Shown piece by piece: positions 1-11,502 of a DNA stretch of 64,000 bases. The stretch covers positions 6,378,501-6,442,500 of the forward strand of contig OX439043.1 of assembly GCA_949317995.1 (NCBI GenBank), written 5' to 3'. The notes under the pieces are model-generated. The model worked only from the letters and a program-made list of their open reading frames with translations. It was not told the origin of the DNA and did not search any database. The stretch comes from Acholoe squamosa (Eukaryota; Annelida; Polychaeta; Phyllodocida; Polynoidae). Numbering within the stretch: position 1 is the first letter of the stretch; each line of letters begins with the position of its first letter. Position numbers and translations under genes: made by a program.

Positions 1-21
1 GTCAGTAATGATTACAATTAA

Positions 22-52
22 TGGTACGACTGCCCTACCAAACCCTATAAAA
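22..52. repeat. Edge fragment of a short dispersed repeat (CGACTGCCCT family)
   Basis: The text tacgactgccctaccaaacc recurs with small changes near 23280, 56515 and 62970. Only the end of a copy lies inside the window here, so length and boundaries cannot be judged. Confidence 0.4.
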
Positions 53-60
53 TTATTACT

Positions 61-182
61 ATAATAAGGGAATAATGCAAGGGGGCATGGCTGTGGGAGT
101 GCTCTAGACTGTACTGTATATATGTCTCAAAACAGTCTAGAGCACTCCCACAGCCATGACCAAGTGCATTATTCCCGTTATA
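61..182. repeat. Hairpin (fold-back) element
   Basis: Two arms of about 51 nt (61-112 and 132-182) are near-perfect reverse complements around a 19-nt loop; both contain ctgtgggagtgctctagac or its complement. No coding content. It is probably a miniature fold-back element or a cruciform-prone inverted repeat. Confidence 0.75.
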
Positions 183-1092
183 ACACAGAAAACTCACCCA
201 TCAGCCACCTGACAGCACATGAATGTCCATTGTGAATTCTAAAGATGAGATGAAGTTAACCTCCTTTGCTAGGAGTGCATTATCCATCTAGATAATGCAC
301 GGTCAATCAGCCAATCAGAATGCAGCATTCAGGATAATACATTCTGACACTGCACTCTTCAAAAATCTCCACTGGTGACAAACCACTTTTAGAAACCCAC
401 AGACACAGTATTAATACAGTGGATGGTAATCAACATGGCACTTTTAAAGATCGCCAGGGCCCTTTCTGTAAAACCTGACAATGTGGCATGCATAGTAAAT
501 TCTGCAGCCCATGTAGGGGCATAAGGATTTCGCCATTATTTATTCTAATGACATTCTTTTTACACTGACTTGCAAGCTGCATTATGCATTATGCCGACTA
601 ATGGGCATGACTAACTATACTATTTTCTCATACTGGTAATCAGCAGTCAATACAAAAACACGTCAGACAAGCCGACAAAATCGCCACTGGGCCAACGGAA
701 ATTGCCAAACTGCCGGAACATCTGACTGTAATCCTAGACCTTAGGCTACATTTCTTTTTTATGGCTAACAAATCGAATCATTATTAAGGTTTTTACAGGC
801 TAAAACAAAAGTTGTTCCGTTTTGTTAGAAATTTTAGAGTTGATTGATTAAAATAGCAAGTTAATTCTTGTTTTTCATTATTTCTTTCCTGGCAATAATA
901 ATCTTAAAGTATTCGGTCCTGCTGAAATCAATCCGGGTCTGCGGAATGACAAAACTCGCAAGACCGGATGGCCTGCGAGGGGGAAAACTTTTTTTATAGA
1001 CTGCAGACTGATATAAACACTTTGTCAGTGCTGCAATTAGGCATCATGTACACTACATAATAACTGTGCTTGTGTTTATGTAATCTACTTAG
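183..1092. other. No recognisable gene
   Basis: AT-rich unique-looking sequence with one small palindrome at 268-291 (gtgcattatc and its complement). I see no convincing reading frame or known repeat. Confidence 0.5.
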
Positions 1093-1203
1093 AGAATAGA
1101 CAACGATCTTCTTCACATCGAGACTGTCTGTTTTCTCTCAGATGCATTCATGCATTATAGAACACCAGACAGTCAAGATGTGAAGAAAGAGTTGTCTATT
1201 GTC
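1093..1203. repeat. Hairpin element
   Basis: The arms 1093-1130 and 1166-1203 are inverted copies with a few mismatches (left cttcttcacatc, right gatgtgaagaa), around a 35-nt loop. Non-coding fold-back. Confidence 0.7.
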
Positions 1204-1398
1204 TTTATAAAACATTGAACATTAACTTGAGACAGTTAAGCACCCGAGCAAGATATGTCTAGACCAATCAACGGCCTTTACTCTAAACAGCTATGCTGAC
1301 CTTGCTCAGGCGTGCACTGTACTGTTATAATGCACTCAAGGTCACTTCTATAGTGCAGCAGAGCACTGCTTGCCGTTTTATAAAGTCATATAAGGAGG

Positions 1399-1578
1399 AA
1401 AGACCTGCTCAGTATGTTAAAGACCTGCTCAGTATGTTAAAGACCTGCTCAGTATGTTAAAGACCTGCTCAGTATGTTAAAGACCTGCTCAGTATGTTAA
1501 AGACCTGCTCAGTATGTTAAAGACCTGCTCAGTATGTTAAAGACCTGCTCAGTATGTTAAAGACCTGCTCAGTATGTT
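1399..1578. repeat. 20-bp tandem repeat, 9 identical copies
   Basis: Nine consecutive units of aaagacctgctcagtatgtt without a single substitution, then a diverging partial unit. Perfect identity suggests very recent expansion or ongoing slippage and gene conversion. Confidence 0.95.
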
Positions 1579-1692
1579 TAAGAACTGAACTCTGTGCCAA
1601 TGTACACTATCAGAATCATCCTGATGCTGTGCAAAGGTCAGAACAGTCTTAAAGGGCAGGGGAACCTACTCTGATAACCTGACATATATTTG

Positions 1693-1759
1693 TGGATCAA
1701 CACGGTAAAAGGTACACCCACTAAGGGTGCGCAGGCGTACCTTTTACCGTGTTGATCCA
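1693..1759. repeat. Hairpin with 23-nt arms
   Basis: Arms 1693-1715 and 1737-1759 are perfect or near-perfect reverse complements (tggatcaacacggtaaaag on the left) with a 21-nt loop. Confidence 0.75.
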
Positions 1760-2220
1760 GAAATTTCCTCAAATATTAAATTTGAAAATGACAGATTAAA
1801 ACATGACTGTATAACTTACTTAAAAATGTAAGAGGTGGGAGGAGTCGTGACTAATATTTCTAAACACTAACTTGGATGAAGTATTCATGTGTATGTAGAT
1901 AACAGTTTGTGGACTGTGTTTTGATTTACTAACTTGTGCCCCATTTATCATAACACATGGGTACAGTGTTGGTCTTTATTTACCAGTTGTTACAGGCTGA
2001 ATAAGAAGTTACATGAATAAGTAGTAAATGTAGGAGGCATGAAGTGATCAACGTTTTGACTTAGTTAATAAGTATTCCTCAGGATATTTGGGTATGCATA
2101 GAGCCTATTGAGGAACATTTAGGGATTATGTTTTTTGATACTACTTCCTGTTTGACTTAAACAGAACCTGGTAATTGGTTAGTTATCATTCGTGCTGATG
2201 GATATTCTGCAGGGTGTTCT

Positions 2221-4448
2221 CCCAGGTAGCAAACATGGTGTGGCCCAAGTCTGGGCCATAGCGGGCTCCTGATGTGGGCCACACTGGGTTAACACAGTGG
2301 GCGCCCGATGGGTTTTGTCCTCAGCAAATGGTCTGGGCCACACTGGGCTAACCGATTTGGGCACAGATCTGTTTGAAAATGGGCTCACCGATTTGGGCTC
2401 AAACTGAGTTTAACATGGGTTTTTGGTGTGGCCCAAAGTGGGCTGCCCGATTTGATGAAAAATTAGTGGTGACATGGTAAAAATTCTTTTTGAAAAATTT
2501 ATCTAATATTTATTCTTTTTTCCAAAAGTCAATGAACAACAAATCCTTGAGCTAATCTCACCCCCCCCCCCCCAATCACCAAAGCAGTAAATGCAATATT
2601 TACCTGAGTGGAAAGCCAGAGCAGAACCATCTATTTGAATCAAACTCATTCAGCCAACACAAGACACTTTGATTCATTAAAGTGACATTCTGGCCTCAAT
2701 CTTCCCCCACTACTTCCCTATGTAGGAGTAGAGAAGAGAGCCTTCAAGTTCATAATGACTGTACCTCTGCATTATCTGCTCTTGTTCCAAGTTCAGTGCA
2801 ATAGAAATGGTGTTGCCATTCCACTACTACTCAGATGACCTTGATTTGCACTTTTGACTAGAGACATCTAAGTATTTCCAGACTATGAGAAAGTCTGCAC
2901 ATTATTACTTCATATCTGATATAGTAGTCTATTCCAGTTGTCCTATGTCTAAAAGAAATAAGTTTTGTATGGGTAGTAGAATTCTGCCTGGAGTGCTGTG
3001 AAACCACTTTGTAGTGAGTCTGCCATGGACTGGCCTACAGAGGCAGGGAATATTTTTGGTTTATCAATTGCCTCTATATATAGTCCTCTTATACCCGACC
3101 AGGTGTGGGACCTGTTTGCCCCCACACCACAAATACACCTTGCAAGCCTACTAGTATAAAGAAAGACATGAAGCTGTTATTTCCAAGACTAGTCAGTGTT
3201 GCATTTTAGATGAAATATCTGGATCCCTACTATGAACCTACCTGTGTATTAATGATATAGGGAAAGGGGGACTACCTATCTCCTACAGCAGTGGTGGAGG
3301 GAGGGGAGGGGGGGCAGGGCAGGGTAGGGTGAGAGGAGGGCAAGGGAGGGCAGGGCAGGGTAGGGTGAGAGGAGGCCAGGGCAGGGTAGGATGAGGGCAG
3401 GGCAGTGTGAGGGCAGGGCAGGACAGGGCAGGGTGGGGTGAGAGCAGGACAGGGCAGGTGAGGGCAGGGGATGGCAGGGCAGGGTGAGAGGAGGGCAAGG
3501 GAGGGCAGGGCAGGGTAAGGTGAGAGGACACCAGGGCAGGGCAGGTGAGGGCAGGGGATGGCAGGGGATGGCAGGGAAGGGTGAGAGGAGGGCAAGGGAG
3601 GGCAAGGGAGGGCAGGGCAGGGTAGGGTAAGAGGAGGCCAGAGCAGGGCAGGTGAGGGCAGGGCAGGACAGGGCAGGGTGGGGTGAGAGCAGGACAGGGT
3701 AGGTGAGGACAGGGGATGGCAGGGGATGGCAGGGCAGGGTGAGAGGAAGGCAAGGGAGGGCAGGGCAGGGTGAGAGGAGGGCAGGGGATGGCAGGGCAGG
3801 GTGAGAGGAGGGCACAGGATGGCAGGGCAAGGCAGGGTGAGAGGAGGGCAAGGGAAGGCAGGTCAGGGTGAGAGGAGGGCAGGGGAGGGCAGGGCAGGGT
3901 AAGGGAGGGCAGGGGAGGAGAGGACAGGGCAGGGGAGAGCAGGGCGAGAGAAGGTGAGGGGGAAAGGGTAGGGCAGGTTGAGGGGAATGAGGAGGAGATG
4001 GAAGGGGTAGGGGATGGGTGGGAAGGGCAAAGAAAAGAGGGAGAGGGAGGGGGAACACTCATCACAGAGTTCAGAACAGTCCAGAATATGAGGCTGCCCT
4101 GTCCAAACCCACTCTCACCCCAGACTGAGAAGACTTTATGCAGCTAAGCACCCATCTTGGGATGCCCATATTGAAAGCATCCTGGGCCCAATGTGGTTGC
4201 CTATTTTAAAGCTGACCAGTGCCCAAACTGGTCAGCCCAATGTGGCCCAGACCATATGCTGAGGACAAAACCCGTTGGGAGCCCAACGGGCTCAAGTCGG
4301 TTTGCCCGATTTGGGCTGCCCTGTGTGGCCCTGACTGGAAACCCAGCATCTGCCGAACCTAAAACCCATGTACCGAATGCTGCCCACTTTGAACCACCTT
4401 ATCCCTGGTTAAACCAATTTGGCCCCGAGTGGGCTTGCTACATGGGCT
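2221..4448. mobile_element. Inverted-repeat element enclosing a G-rich minisatellite
   Basis: Blocks 2221-2455 and 4175-4448 are inverted copies of one another. Both are built of degenerate TGGGCC/GGCCCA-type units; the left outer end reads cccaggtagcaaac and the right end is its approximate complement. Matching internal text includes gtctgggccacactgggc on the left and its counterpart near 4240. Between the arms are about 0.8 kb without features (2456-3290) and the G-rich array. No transposase is visible, so it is best read as a non-autonomous TIR element. Exact termini and target duplication are not determined. Confidence 0.6.
3297..4060. repeat. G-rich GGGCAGGGCAGGGTGAG minisatellite
   Basis: Degenerate tandem units built from gggcagggcagggtgagagg. 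All guanine runs lie on the plus strand and the other strand is C/T-rich. Long C/P/L/S-rich open frames on the minus strand (for example 3276-4058) are a by-product of the absence of stop codons in such a repeat and are not proposed as genes. The guanine runs could form G-quadruplexes. Confidence 0.9.
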
Positions 4449-4846
4449 GTTGAAAAACTTATTCTCTAAGATCCCAGATAGGATGCTAGTGGGTAGTCTT
4501 GTCAGAAATTCGTTGTCATTTCCACAGGAATTCACTGTACCACCATACTGCCACCTGGGGCTTCATTGTGGTATAGACACTAATCCACTGTGATATGATA
4601 ACTGATCAGATTTACAGGAATCCCTGGTAGATTTAACCCTTTTTTTAGAGTTTTAATAGCTAGTAGGAAGCATTGATTCAGTGCTGATGAGTTACATATT
4701 GATCGGCTATAAATTAATTTACAATGCGGCTCCCATGTAGTCACGATTTGGGACATTTTCCTGTCAACTTTCGTCATGCACAGCACGCATGCCACAGACA
4801 ACACACAATGCCAACATGTGGTGTGTGTCAGATAGATATAATAAAA

Positions 4847-5063
4847 TACTGTAAATTCTCGCTTATAAGAGGCAGCTTATACACCAAAATTACATCATGT
4901 GCGTCCTATAGGATCTAACCAAGCCAGGGTGCGTCCTATATGCGAGGATTTTACACTATAGATCAGTACTAAAATTACCAAAATCTGATCCCATATGTGT
5001 ATTAGCTCAACTCAGGGTGCGTCCTATACGTGAGGATCGTCCTATACGCGAGGATTTACGGTA
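4847..5063. mobile_element. 217-bp MITE, Tc1/mariner-like (TA flanks)
   Basis: The left end tactgtaaattctcgctta and the right end (complement taccgtaaatcctcgcgta) form about 20-bp terminal inverted repeats. A TA dinucleotide lies at each edge, as expected for TA-targeting elements. The inside holds degenerate copies of gtgcgtcctata. No ORF. Confidence 0.6.
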
Positions 5064-5227
5064 GTTATCGAAATGCAGAACAGTTGGTTTGACAGTCAAC
5101 AGATATTTACAAGGTGTGTGTTTTCAACTATGATTCTAAGCATGTTCTGCCATAGGGGAGTGGATTATGTGTCAGCCATTAGCTTTAGGGGCATTGATTT
5201 ATTAGCACTTTGCTCTGCAAAGATAAG

Positions 5228-5963
5228 CCTGGAGCTTAATTCAAAACATCCTGGGATCATGACTCCAGCGATCTTAGGAATAAATCAGCCTTATCCTATA
5301 AAGCGATCTTAAGAGTTGACTGGGTTCACATATCCTAGCCAGCACTAAGATCGCATCGATCTTAGCCTCGGCCCTCCTACACTATTCCAAGAAGAACTGA
5401 CTAGGCACAGGGGTTAGAGTCCCAAAATAAAGGAATAGCTGTGGAGTCACTCTTCTTCACAAGAGTGCTTATACCATCATTCCCCATCCCCATATGGGCT
5501 ACCAAAGAGCACAGGGTGCAGTTGACCCCTGTACAGTATTCAAGAGTTGTTCCAATGAATGTATGATTTATGCTTGCCTATTAGAAGCATTGTGCCCTCC
5601 CCCCAGGACAAAGAGAGAGAAGGAAAGAATTACCTTACAGTGCACTTAATGCATGAGTACACTCAGCACTCAGCAAACCTCCCTCCCCTCTTTATGTATG
5701 CAGCAGGCTATTCACTCTTTCGATCAGGAGTGTTCGCTGTAAGTGCTCTTGTACTCAGGTGAAACCACTATGCATTTCTTTCACTAAGATCGCAGTGATC
5801 TTAGTGGTGGAAATGGAATAGTGAAGTGATCCCAGGACTGGCTATTCTGGACAGGTCTGCAACCACTGCATTACATAGGGTAGACCAGCCAGGTCTTATG
5901 ATATGTGCCTACACTAAGATCGCTGGGGTTGGGATCCCAGGATGTTTTTAATTAAGCTCCTGG
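5228..5963 (+). mobile_element. TIR element, short form, copy 1 of 3
   Basis: The left end ggagcttaattcaaaacatc is matched in inverse at the right end (gatgtttttaattaagctcc). Internal palindromes such as actaagatcgcatcgatctt are scattered through it. The same roughly 730-bp sequence occurs inverted and truncated at 39809-40410, and with a 3.4-kb insert at 18762-22933. Non-autonomous DNA transposon by structure; no transposase. Confidence 0.8.
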
Positions 5964-6084
5964 TTCACTGCAATTAAATTATGATGGTTCAATGTTCAGT
6001 GTTGCGAGGATCCCCATGAGATTTAATGATGATCTTCAATGAACAAATAATTAATGGATATGTCATGACACGTAACTGATATCC

Positions 6085-6725
6085 AACAATAATATGCAAC
6101 GAGGGGGGCGACATATCCATTAACTACTTATTTTATTACACGATATCAATAGATAATCAATAGAATATCAATAAATTCAAGTTGAAAACAAAAATTGTTC
6201 CCCTTCCCTGGGACTCAAAGCCAGCCATCGTGTGTGTACACAATCGGTACACACACCTCGGCGCCCAGCAGCCGTTGGTTTGGTTTGAACGCTTCCAGCA
6301 GTACCGTCTATCCTTGTGTTAAGGCCTGGTCAATTTGCCACTTAGTAAGGAGGATTAGGTAGTAGACAGTACTAATACAAGCCTGGGCGTATAAACAGGG
6401 AAATATGGTATGTAGCTATGGGACAGGCAGCTCTGACCACTGTGGTGTAATTCTAACTGAACCCGTCCCGCAGTCGTCACAGACAGCTACAGCGAAAAAA
6501 AAATATACGCCTGGACTGGGACTCGTCCCCCTACCTCTAGCAGCTGAGCACAATGCGCTACCCACTAGACCACCAGGTCATACACCTCAGCGCCCGGCCC
6601 GGCTTGGCTTGGTTTGAATGTGTCCTGCAGTCGTCGCTGTTATGGAAGCAGCAGACCACTAGACCATCGGTAGGCCTACACACACCCCGGCGACCGGCAG
6701 CCGTTGGTTTGTTTTGAACTCGTCC
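6085..6725 (-). mobile_element. tRNA-derived SINE-related block (antisense)
   Basis: Read on the minus strand, 6515-6590 contains tctagtgggtagcgcattg (A-box-like) followed by a ggacgagtccc B-box-like stretch. Text common to the copies at 38290-38600 includes cagcagccgttggtttg and the AT-rich tail around 6110-6190. A second partial head lies at 6620-6720. These are SINE fragments, not functional tRNAs, because the acceptor arms do not pair. Confidence 0.55.
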
Positions 6726-6841
6726 AGCAGTCCTCTATATTAAATTAGAATGCTATTCTAACCTTGCGCATGTGACAGTTGTTGTGGGGGGTCACAGCCA
6801 TATGAATGACTTATAGAGACCTAGTTCTAGCCAACCACTTC

Positions 6842-7165
6842 TCGTCAGTCCCTGTGGCGCAATGCATAGGGAGTTGGATTTGGGATCTGAGACTGCAGGT
6901 TCGACCCCTACCCTGGCAATGAAAAATTTAGTAGGTTTTAACATGTAACATTTGACATGTAAGGAGGCATGTTATCCATGGATAACATGCCTCCTTACAT
7001 GGATAACATGCCTCCTTACATGGATAACATGCCTCCTTACATGGATAACATGCCTCCTTACAAAAGTCATGATGCATGCATCATGCCATGCAATATCGAC
7101 AGGTATGTGCATGGGAATATCCAGAAAAAGCACCCAAAATCACAGAAGACGTGTGATAAAAGTAT
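6842..7165 (+). mobile_element. tRNA-Arg-like SINE with internal minisatellite
   Basis: The head (6846-6925) resembles a tRNA-Arg: gtggcgcaatgcataggg (A-box region) and ggttcgacccc (B box). The acceptor halves do not pair and the anticodon position is altered, so it is not a working tRNA. The body holds tandem units of atggataacatgcctccttac (6970-7060), then a tail containing aatatccagaaaaagcaccc. Inverted copies occur at 36825-37195 and 37925-38165, supporting a dispersed SINE family. Confidence 0.7.
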
Positions 7166-7986
7166 AGCTATTCTCTTTTACAATGGCAGTTTGGGAGGGC
7201 ACTGCAGCATGAATGTCTGCTCTACAATGTGTGAAATTCTGATTCCTTGACCAGTTTTAACACAAGTTTAATCCCAGAAGTTTTATCCAAAAATGGATGA
7301 AACCACATACTAGTTTTTTTTCTTATTCAGCATGATAAGACAACTAAACTGTGGACAACTTTTGCTGAACTACCAGAAGTCTATGGTTACTTCCCGCCAT
7401 GTCGTACTTGCCATAAGTCGGCCATCTTTGCTTCGTAAGCAACATGTTTGAAGTGACAACTTAATGAACGTGGGGGGTCAGTTTCCATGGTGAGAAGATG
7501 GGGGAGCAAGGGGAGTAGTGTCCCTATTATTTTGTTGGCCGGTCCAAGGAAAAAGGCATCCCCGACCACTTTGAAAGGATTACTTTTAGGGTCAATGTCC
7601 TTTTGTGATAAAAGTATATAAATGCAGAATTAATGAATATCTCACACTTACCTCTGTATCCTATATATTGATAAAATAGATATTGTCTGTGTATGTATAC
7701 ATGCACAGACAATGGCAAGTTTATCAATTATGGAGTTTTTGCATTGACTTAATATAAAGTCATGGCCTTTGGTTCAATAACAGCAGTCAGTTCTTGATGT
7801 CGCTTTGTCATAACATATTCTGTATGTTGTATTAAGCATTTCATAGAGTACATAAGGCACTAGTAGCTACATCGGATTGTGAGACTAATCATTAGAACCA
7901 CATCAAATGGTATACCATAACGACACTTCTTGGCCTTCCATGGACCCCGAATCCATGCGGCAGGTACTTGCTTGACCTTCATTCAG
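7166..7986. other. No recognisable gene
   Basis: Only short unsupported open frames and no repeat family that I can match elsewhere in the window. Confidence 0.4.
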
Positions 7987-8174
7987 GTACAGTTTAAACG
8001 CCTGGGCGCTCATTGATTTCATTACCCTTCTACCCCCGGTCCTTATTTGAGACGGGGGCTTATTTGAATACTGTTTTTAGTGCTTGATGATAATTTCAGA
8101 ACCCAGTACCCCCAGTGCTTATTTGAGACCAGCGCTTATTTGAGACCCCGGCACTTAAACAGGCCACTACAGTA
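7987..8174. mobile_element. MITE of the GGGCGCTCATTGATTTC family
   Basis: Shares cctgggcgctcattgatttc and the gcttatttgagacc units with copies at 36669-36789 and around 57300. The better copies have inverted ends of the form taccgtaa-ggcccgtttaag. Non-coding. Confidence 0.6.
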
Positions 8175-8519
8175 TAATGCCCACTAGAGGGCAGGCATGA
8201 TTCACTCATGCCATATTAGCCCTTAAAGGGTTAAAAGTTTAGACCTCTAACTATCTAAGCGCCGCTGATGCAGGACATAAGGCTTCGTTGAATATGGACA
8301 GCCGCACCTCGGTGAATACGATGCAAAAATGTTCCATGGGAGTGGACATTTGCATTTATGTCAAGGCCTATGGGGTTAATTTGCTTTTATATAAAGAAAA
8401 ACAGCTCAGCTCCATTCAAAATCCAAAATGGTGGAACCATTGAATACAAGCATATTGTATTCCATGCCCCCATGGAATATGGCTGTTCTAATACTAATCT
8501 ATAGTAACGATCCTATCTA

Positions 8520-8928
8520 CCATGACATAAAGTGTCATACCCATTGGTCGGCATGATGCACCAAAGAAGTACTGACGAGAGTGCTTGCAAGGACTTTATT
8601 CGTGTATCAAGCAGACCCTTTGTGAGTGTCAAACCCACATGGTCGGTATGATGATTGAATGTAACTCTGACAGGTTACTCACCATGGCTGCATTCATGCA
8701 TCATGGCAACCGATGGGCATGTTAAAGGTGAAATACTTAAAAGGCCGCTGATGCTGGAGTGCATCATGCCAATTAGTCATCCTATGGGGTTGATACATAA
8801 ACTCCTGGAGAGTGCATGTGATGCTCCAATGAAGTGTCTCACCAGCACTTCATTGGTGCATCATGGCGACCAAAGGGCATGATGCGGTAATGCATCAGTG
8901 GCCCTTTAGGGTTTAAGAGGGCATGTCT
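8520..8928. mobile_element. Palindromic TTAA-family MITE, degenerate double copy
   Basis: Contains repeated catgatgcacca, caccagcacttcattggtgc and ggccgctgatgc. Two diverged units appear fused around 8740. Same family as the clean copy at 9022-9271. Confidence 0.65.
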
Positions 8929-9021
8929 CAATATCTGGTACAGCGTGTGATACACCTTAGCTGAGGGTCAGGAGGCTAATGAGGCGGGCGGGATCAGCCG
9001 ACCGCCTTAATGACTCCCAGG

Positions 9022-9271
9022 TTAACCCTTTAAGGGCCGCTGATGCATTAATGCATCATATCCTTTGGTTGACATGATGCACCAATGAAGTGCTGGTGAG
9101 AATACTCGCCAGCACTTCATTGGTTCATCATGCCAACCCTCCAGGAGTATGTAGAATTGGCATGATGCTCCAGTGAAGTTCTGGCCAGCAGTCTCGCCAG
9201 CACTTCATTTGTGCCTCATGCCGACCAATGGGCATGATGCATCAATGCATCAAAAGCCCTTAAAGGGTTAA
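9022..9271. mobile_element. Palindromic MITE with TTAA flanks (reference copy)
   Basis: This 250-bp unit starts TTAA-ccctttaagggccgct and ends with the inverse agcccttaaaggg-TTAA. Its interior is a chain of palindromes (for example caccaatgaagtgctggtg against cgccagcacttcattggt). TTAA target duplication plus CCC-starting inverted termini is the hallmark of the piggyBac superfamily. No transposase is present, so it is a non-autonomous derivative. Confidence 0.75.
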
Positions 9272-9284
9272 TGAATCCTGCATT

Positions 9285-9879
9285 AAACCTATAAAGGCCA
9301 AACGTGCATTAATGTTTCACTGCATTGGTCATCACGTTGCAGAAATATATCCCTGGTAAATTACTCATAAGCTATTCATGCTGGGCCTACGGGGTGGTAT
9401 CAACCCTGGAGGGTGTTGCTCCTATAGTGAAAGGAAGAGCTGGCTAAAAATGCCCTTGTTTCCAGTCCTTTCTTTTCATGTAGCTATAACTTGTCCCTTT
9501 TGTTGCTCACAAGTGGTCATTCAAGTACAGTTCTAAAAAAGGGGGATTTGAGTAGGTACCTAGTTGGGAGAAGTCAGTCAGTATAATATACTATAGAGTG
9601 TCTGACATGAGTAGGTACCTGATAGTGCAGCTCTCTCTGTTTTAAACAAGGCAGGTGACTTTTCAGACTAATGTGGTGAGTGCAAGTTGAATGGTGAGGC
9701 AGAGCGTGACTTCTATTGAAAAGAGGGTACCTACTGACAGCTCTTTCTACCATAGGAACAACATGCTCCCGTATTGTCCGCATGATGCACCAATAAAGTG
9801 ATCGTGAGCAACACTCCATCAGTGCTTAATGGTGGCCAATGAGCATGACGCACTTTGCATTACCATCCCTTCATGGGTT
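9285..9879. mobile_element. TTAA-family MITE interrupted by a second MITE
   Basis: The left part begins ttaaacctataaaggcc and the right part ends cccttcatgggttaa. The middle is occupied by the element at 9408-9770. This is a nested insertion. Confidence 0.6.
9408..9770 (-). mobile_element. 360-bp TIR element (GGAGGGTGTTGCTCC family), inside another MITE
   Basis: Its left end ggagggtgttgctcctat is mirrored at 9753-9770 with changes. The interior (ctagttgggagaagtcagtc, gacaagttatagctacatga in inverse) is shared with copies at 25447-25798 and 36039-36400; this copy is inverted relative to those two. Confidence 0.7.
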
Positions 9880-11355
9880 AAACCTCTACCAGCCTAGCCT
9901 TAGTATTTTAGAGGCAGCATTTTGATGCTTTAATGCATCATGGTCTTTTTTCATCATGATACATATATGCAGCACAAGCAAGTGAGCAAATAGTGCTGCT
10001 GTATTCATGCATCATGCCAAGGCAGTTTGCCTGATACCCCCCTAAAGGCCTCTTTTTTATGATGAACCAATTTGATGTGTACATTTACTCGCACCATGCT
10101 GACACCTGATACCTTGATTGCTGGCCCCGGCTTTTCAGGGTCAAGCCCTTCGCAGATGTGGATTAGCCTTAATTAGGTAGGGCAGCCGTCAGGTATACTG
10201 GTGGGGCAATAAAGCTGATCAAACAGGCACCCGCTATCAACCAGGTTTTGTAAAGTTGACCATCTCATAAAAGTTACGTTCCATTATATACAGTAAAATT
10301 TAAATTGGCGGCGTTTCTCCAAATCATGTGGGATTCGATCAGTTTTATGTATCATGAGATACATGAGGCAATAAAAGCCATTCTTCATTGTGCTGCTAGT
10401 TTCAGATTTATTGATATCTGAAGATGGGTAATACATAAATATGGTTGCTATGGGAGAAATCCCCATTTTTCAACATTTCCTCAAATATTAGAGAATTGAC
10501 CTGGGATATCTTTATAAAACTTCTCATATGCCTCATAGACGTGATTTGTACCATGATCAACCAATAAAAACAAGTAATCATTGAACATTTAAAAAAACAT
10601 AAATAATTTACCAGAAAAAAAATCAAATGAAAAGTACTGAAATGTCTTGCACTTCTCACTAGAGGAAAGAAACTGCCATGATTTTGTTTACTAGACTTTG
10701 CAGGGATTAAGATACAATCATAATAAAGACTTCATGAGCAAAAAATTGGAATCTAGGAGTTTTGAAAACATACTCCTTTTCCTCATATACAGAAATCTAT
10801 GAATTTGGCCAGTAATGAATGTTAGTGCTATTACATGTATATGAATAATGCAAATGTCTGATATTCAACAGGTTGATAGTGATGAGTTAGGGCATATATA
10901 CGAGAGGGAATTGAGCACAAATCATAAGTTTAGGTAGTTTCATATTTTAGCCACCAGGAGGCTGTTGCAAAAAGATTGAGCGTTATTTTCCAGGGTAGGT
11001 AACTCACTTCCCACGTCCCTCCTCTACTTAACCACTCATTATCACTTCCAACAATGTAGTCCAGAAGTAGTCACTTTCCCACAAATCAAACTGTGTTGTG
11101 AAAAGTGGTCACACCTGAGTGCTTCCCAGACTGCCCAAACCTACATACTTATGTGACAGATTGTAGGAAGCAACTTCCAGTTGAGAGGTTGTTAGTAACC
11201 ACTTCTGGACCACTTCTGTTGGGAAGGGCCATTTGGCAATGCAATAGAGAAGAGACGAAAGATGAGTGCCTTCTATTTTTGGAAGTACACCTCCGACAGA
11301 AGTGACTTCCAAGGGTTTAGCAACAGCCACCAGGTGGTGATGATGTCATACTAGT
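9880..11355. other. No recognisable gene; downstream flank of the Gypsy element
   Basis: A decayed TTAA-family trace (aatgcatcatgg) near 9940-10060; otherwise AT-rich sequence with only short frames. Frames at 11105-11330 overlap on both strands and look random. Confidence 0.4.
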
Positions 11356-11406
11356 GATTGGCATGATCAAGTTGTCATATGAGAAATATCATAAGACTAG
11401 TGGTAT
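11356..11406. repeat. 51-bp direct repeat, downstream copy
   Basis: Starts gattggcatgatcaagttg and ends agactagtggtat; identical over 51 bp to 17148-17198. The flanking bases differ on both sides of each copy, so the identity stops sharply. Confidence 0.9.
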
Positions 11407-11502
11407 CTTGTGCCTTTTGTTGGGGTGTGTCACTCTTGTTTTGGTGTGTAGGCTCCTTTGGAGGGCCTATTCTCGCCTTGATGGGAGTGGCAACCTTTTT
11501 CT

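Noticed and set aside
1399-1578. CRISPR array
   Set aside because: Units are contiguous without spacers and the DNA is eukaryotic.
3276-4065. Long Pro/Leu/Ser/Cys-rich minus-strand ORFs
   Set aside because: They are the C/T strand of a G-rich minisatellite; several overlapping frames are open simply because the repeat has no stop codons.
6846-6925. Functional tRNA-Arg gene
   Set aside because: A and B boxes resemble tRNA-Arg, but the acceptor ends do not pair and the same head recurs with a SINE body.
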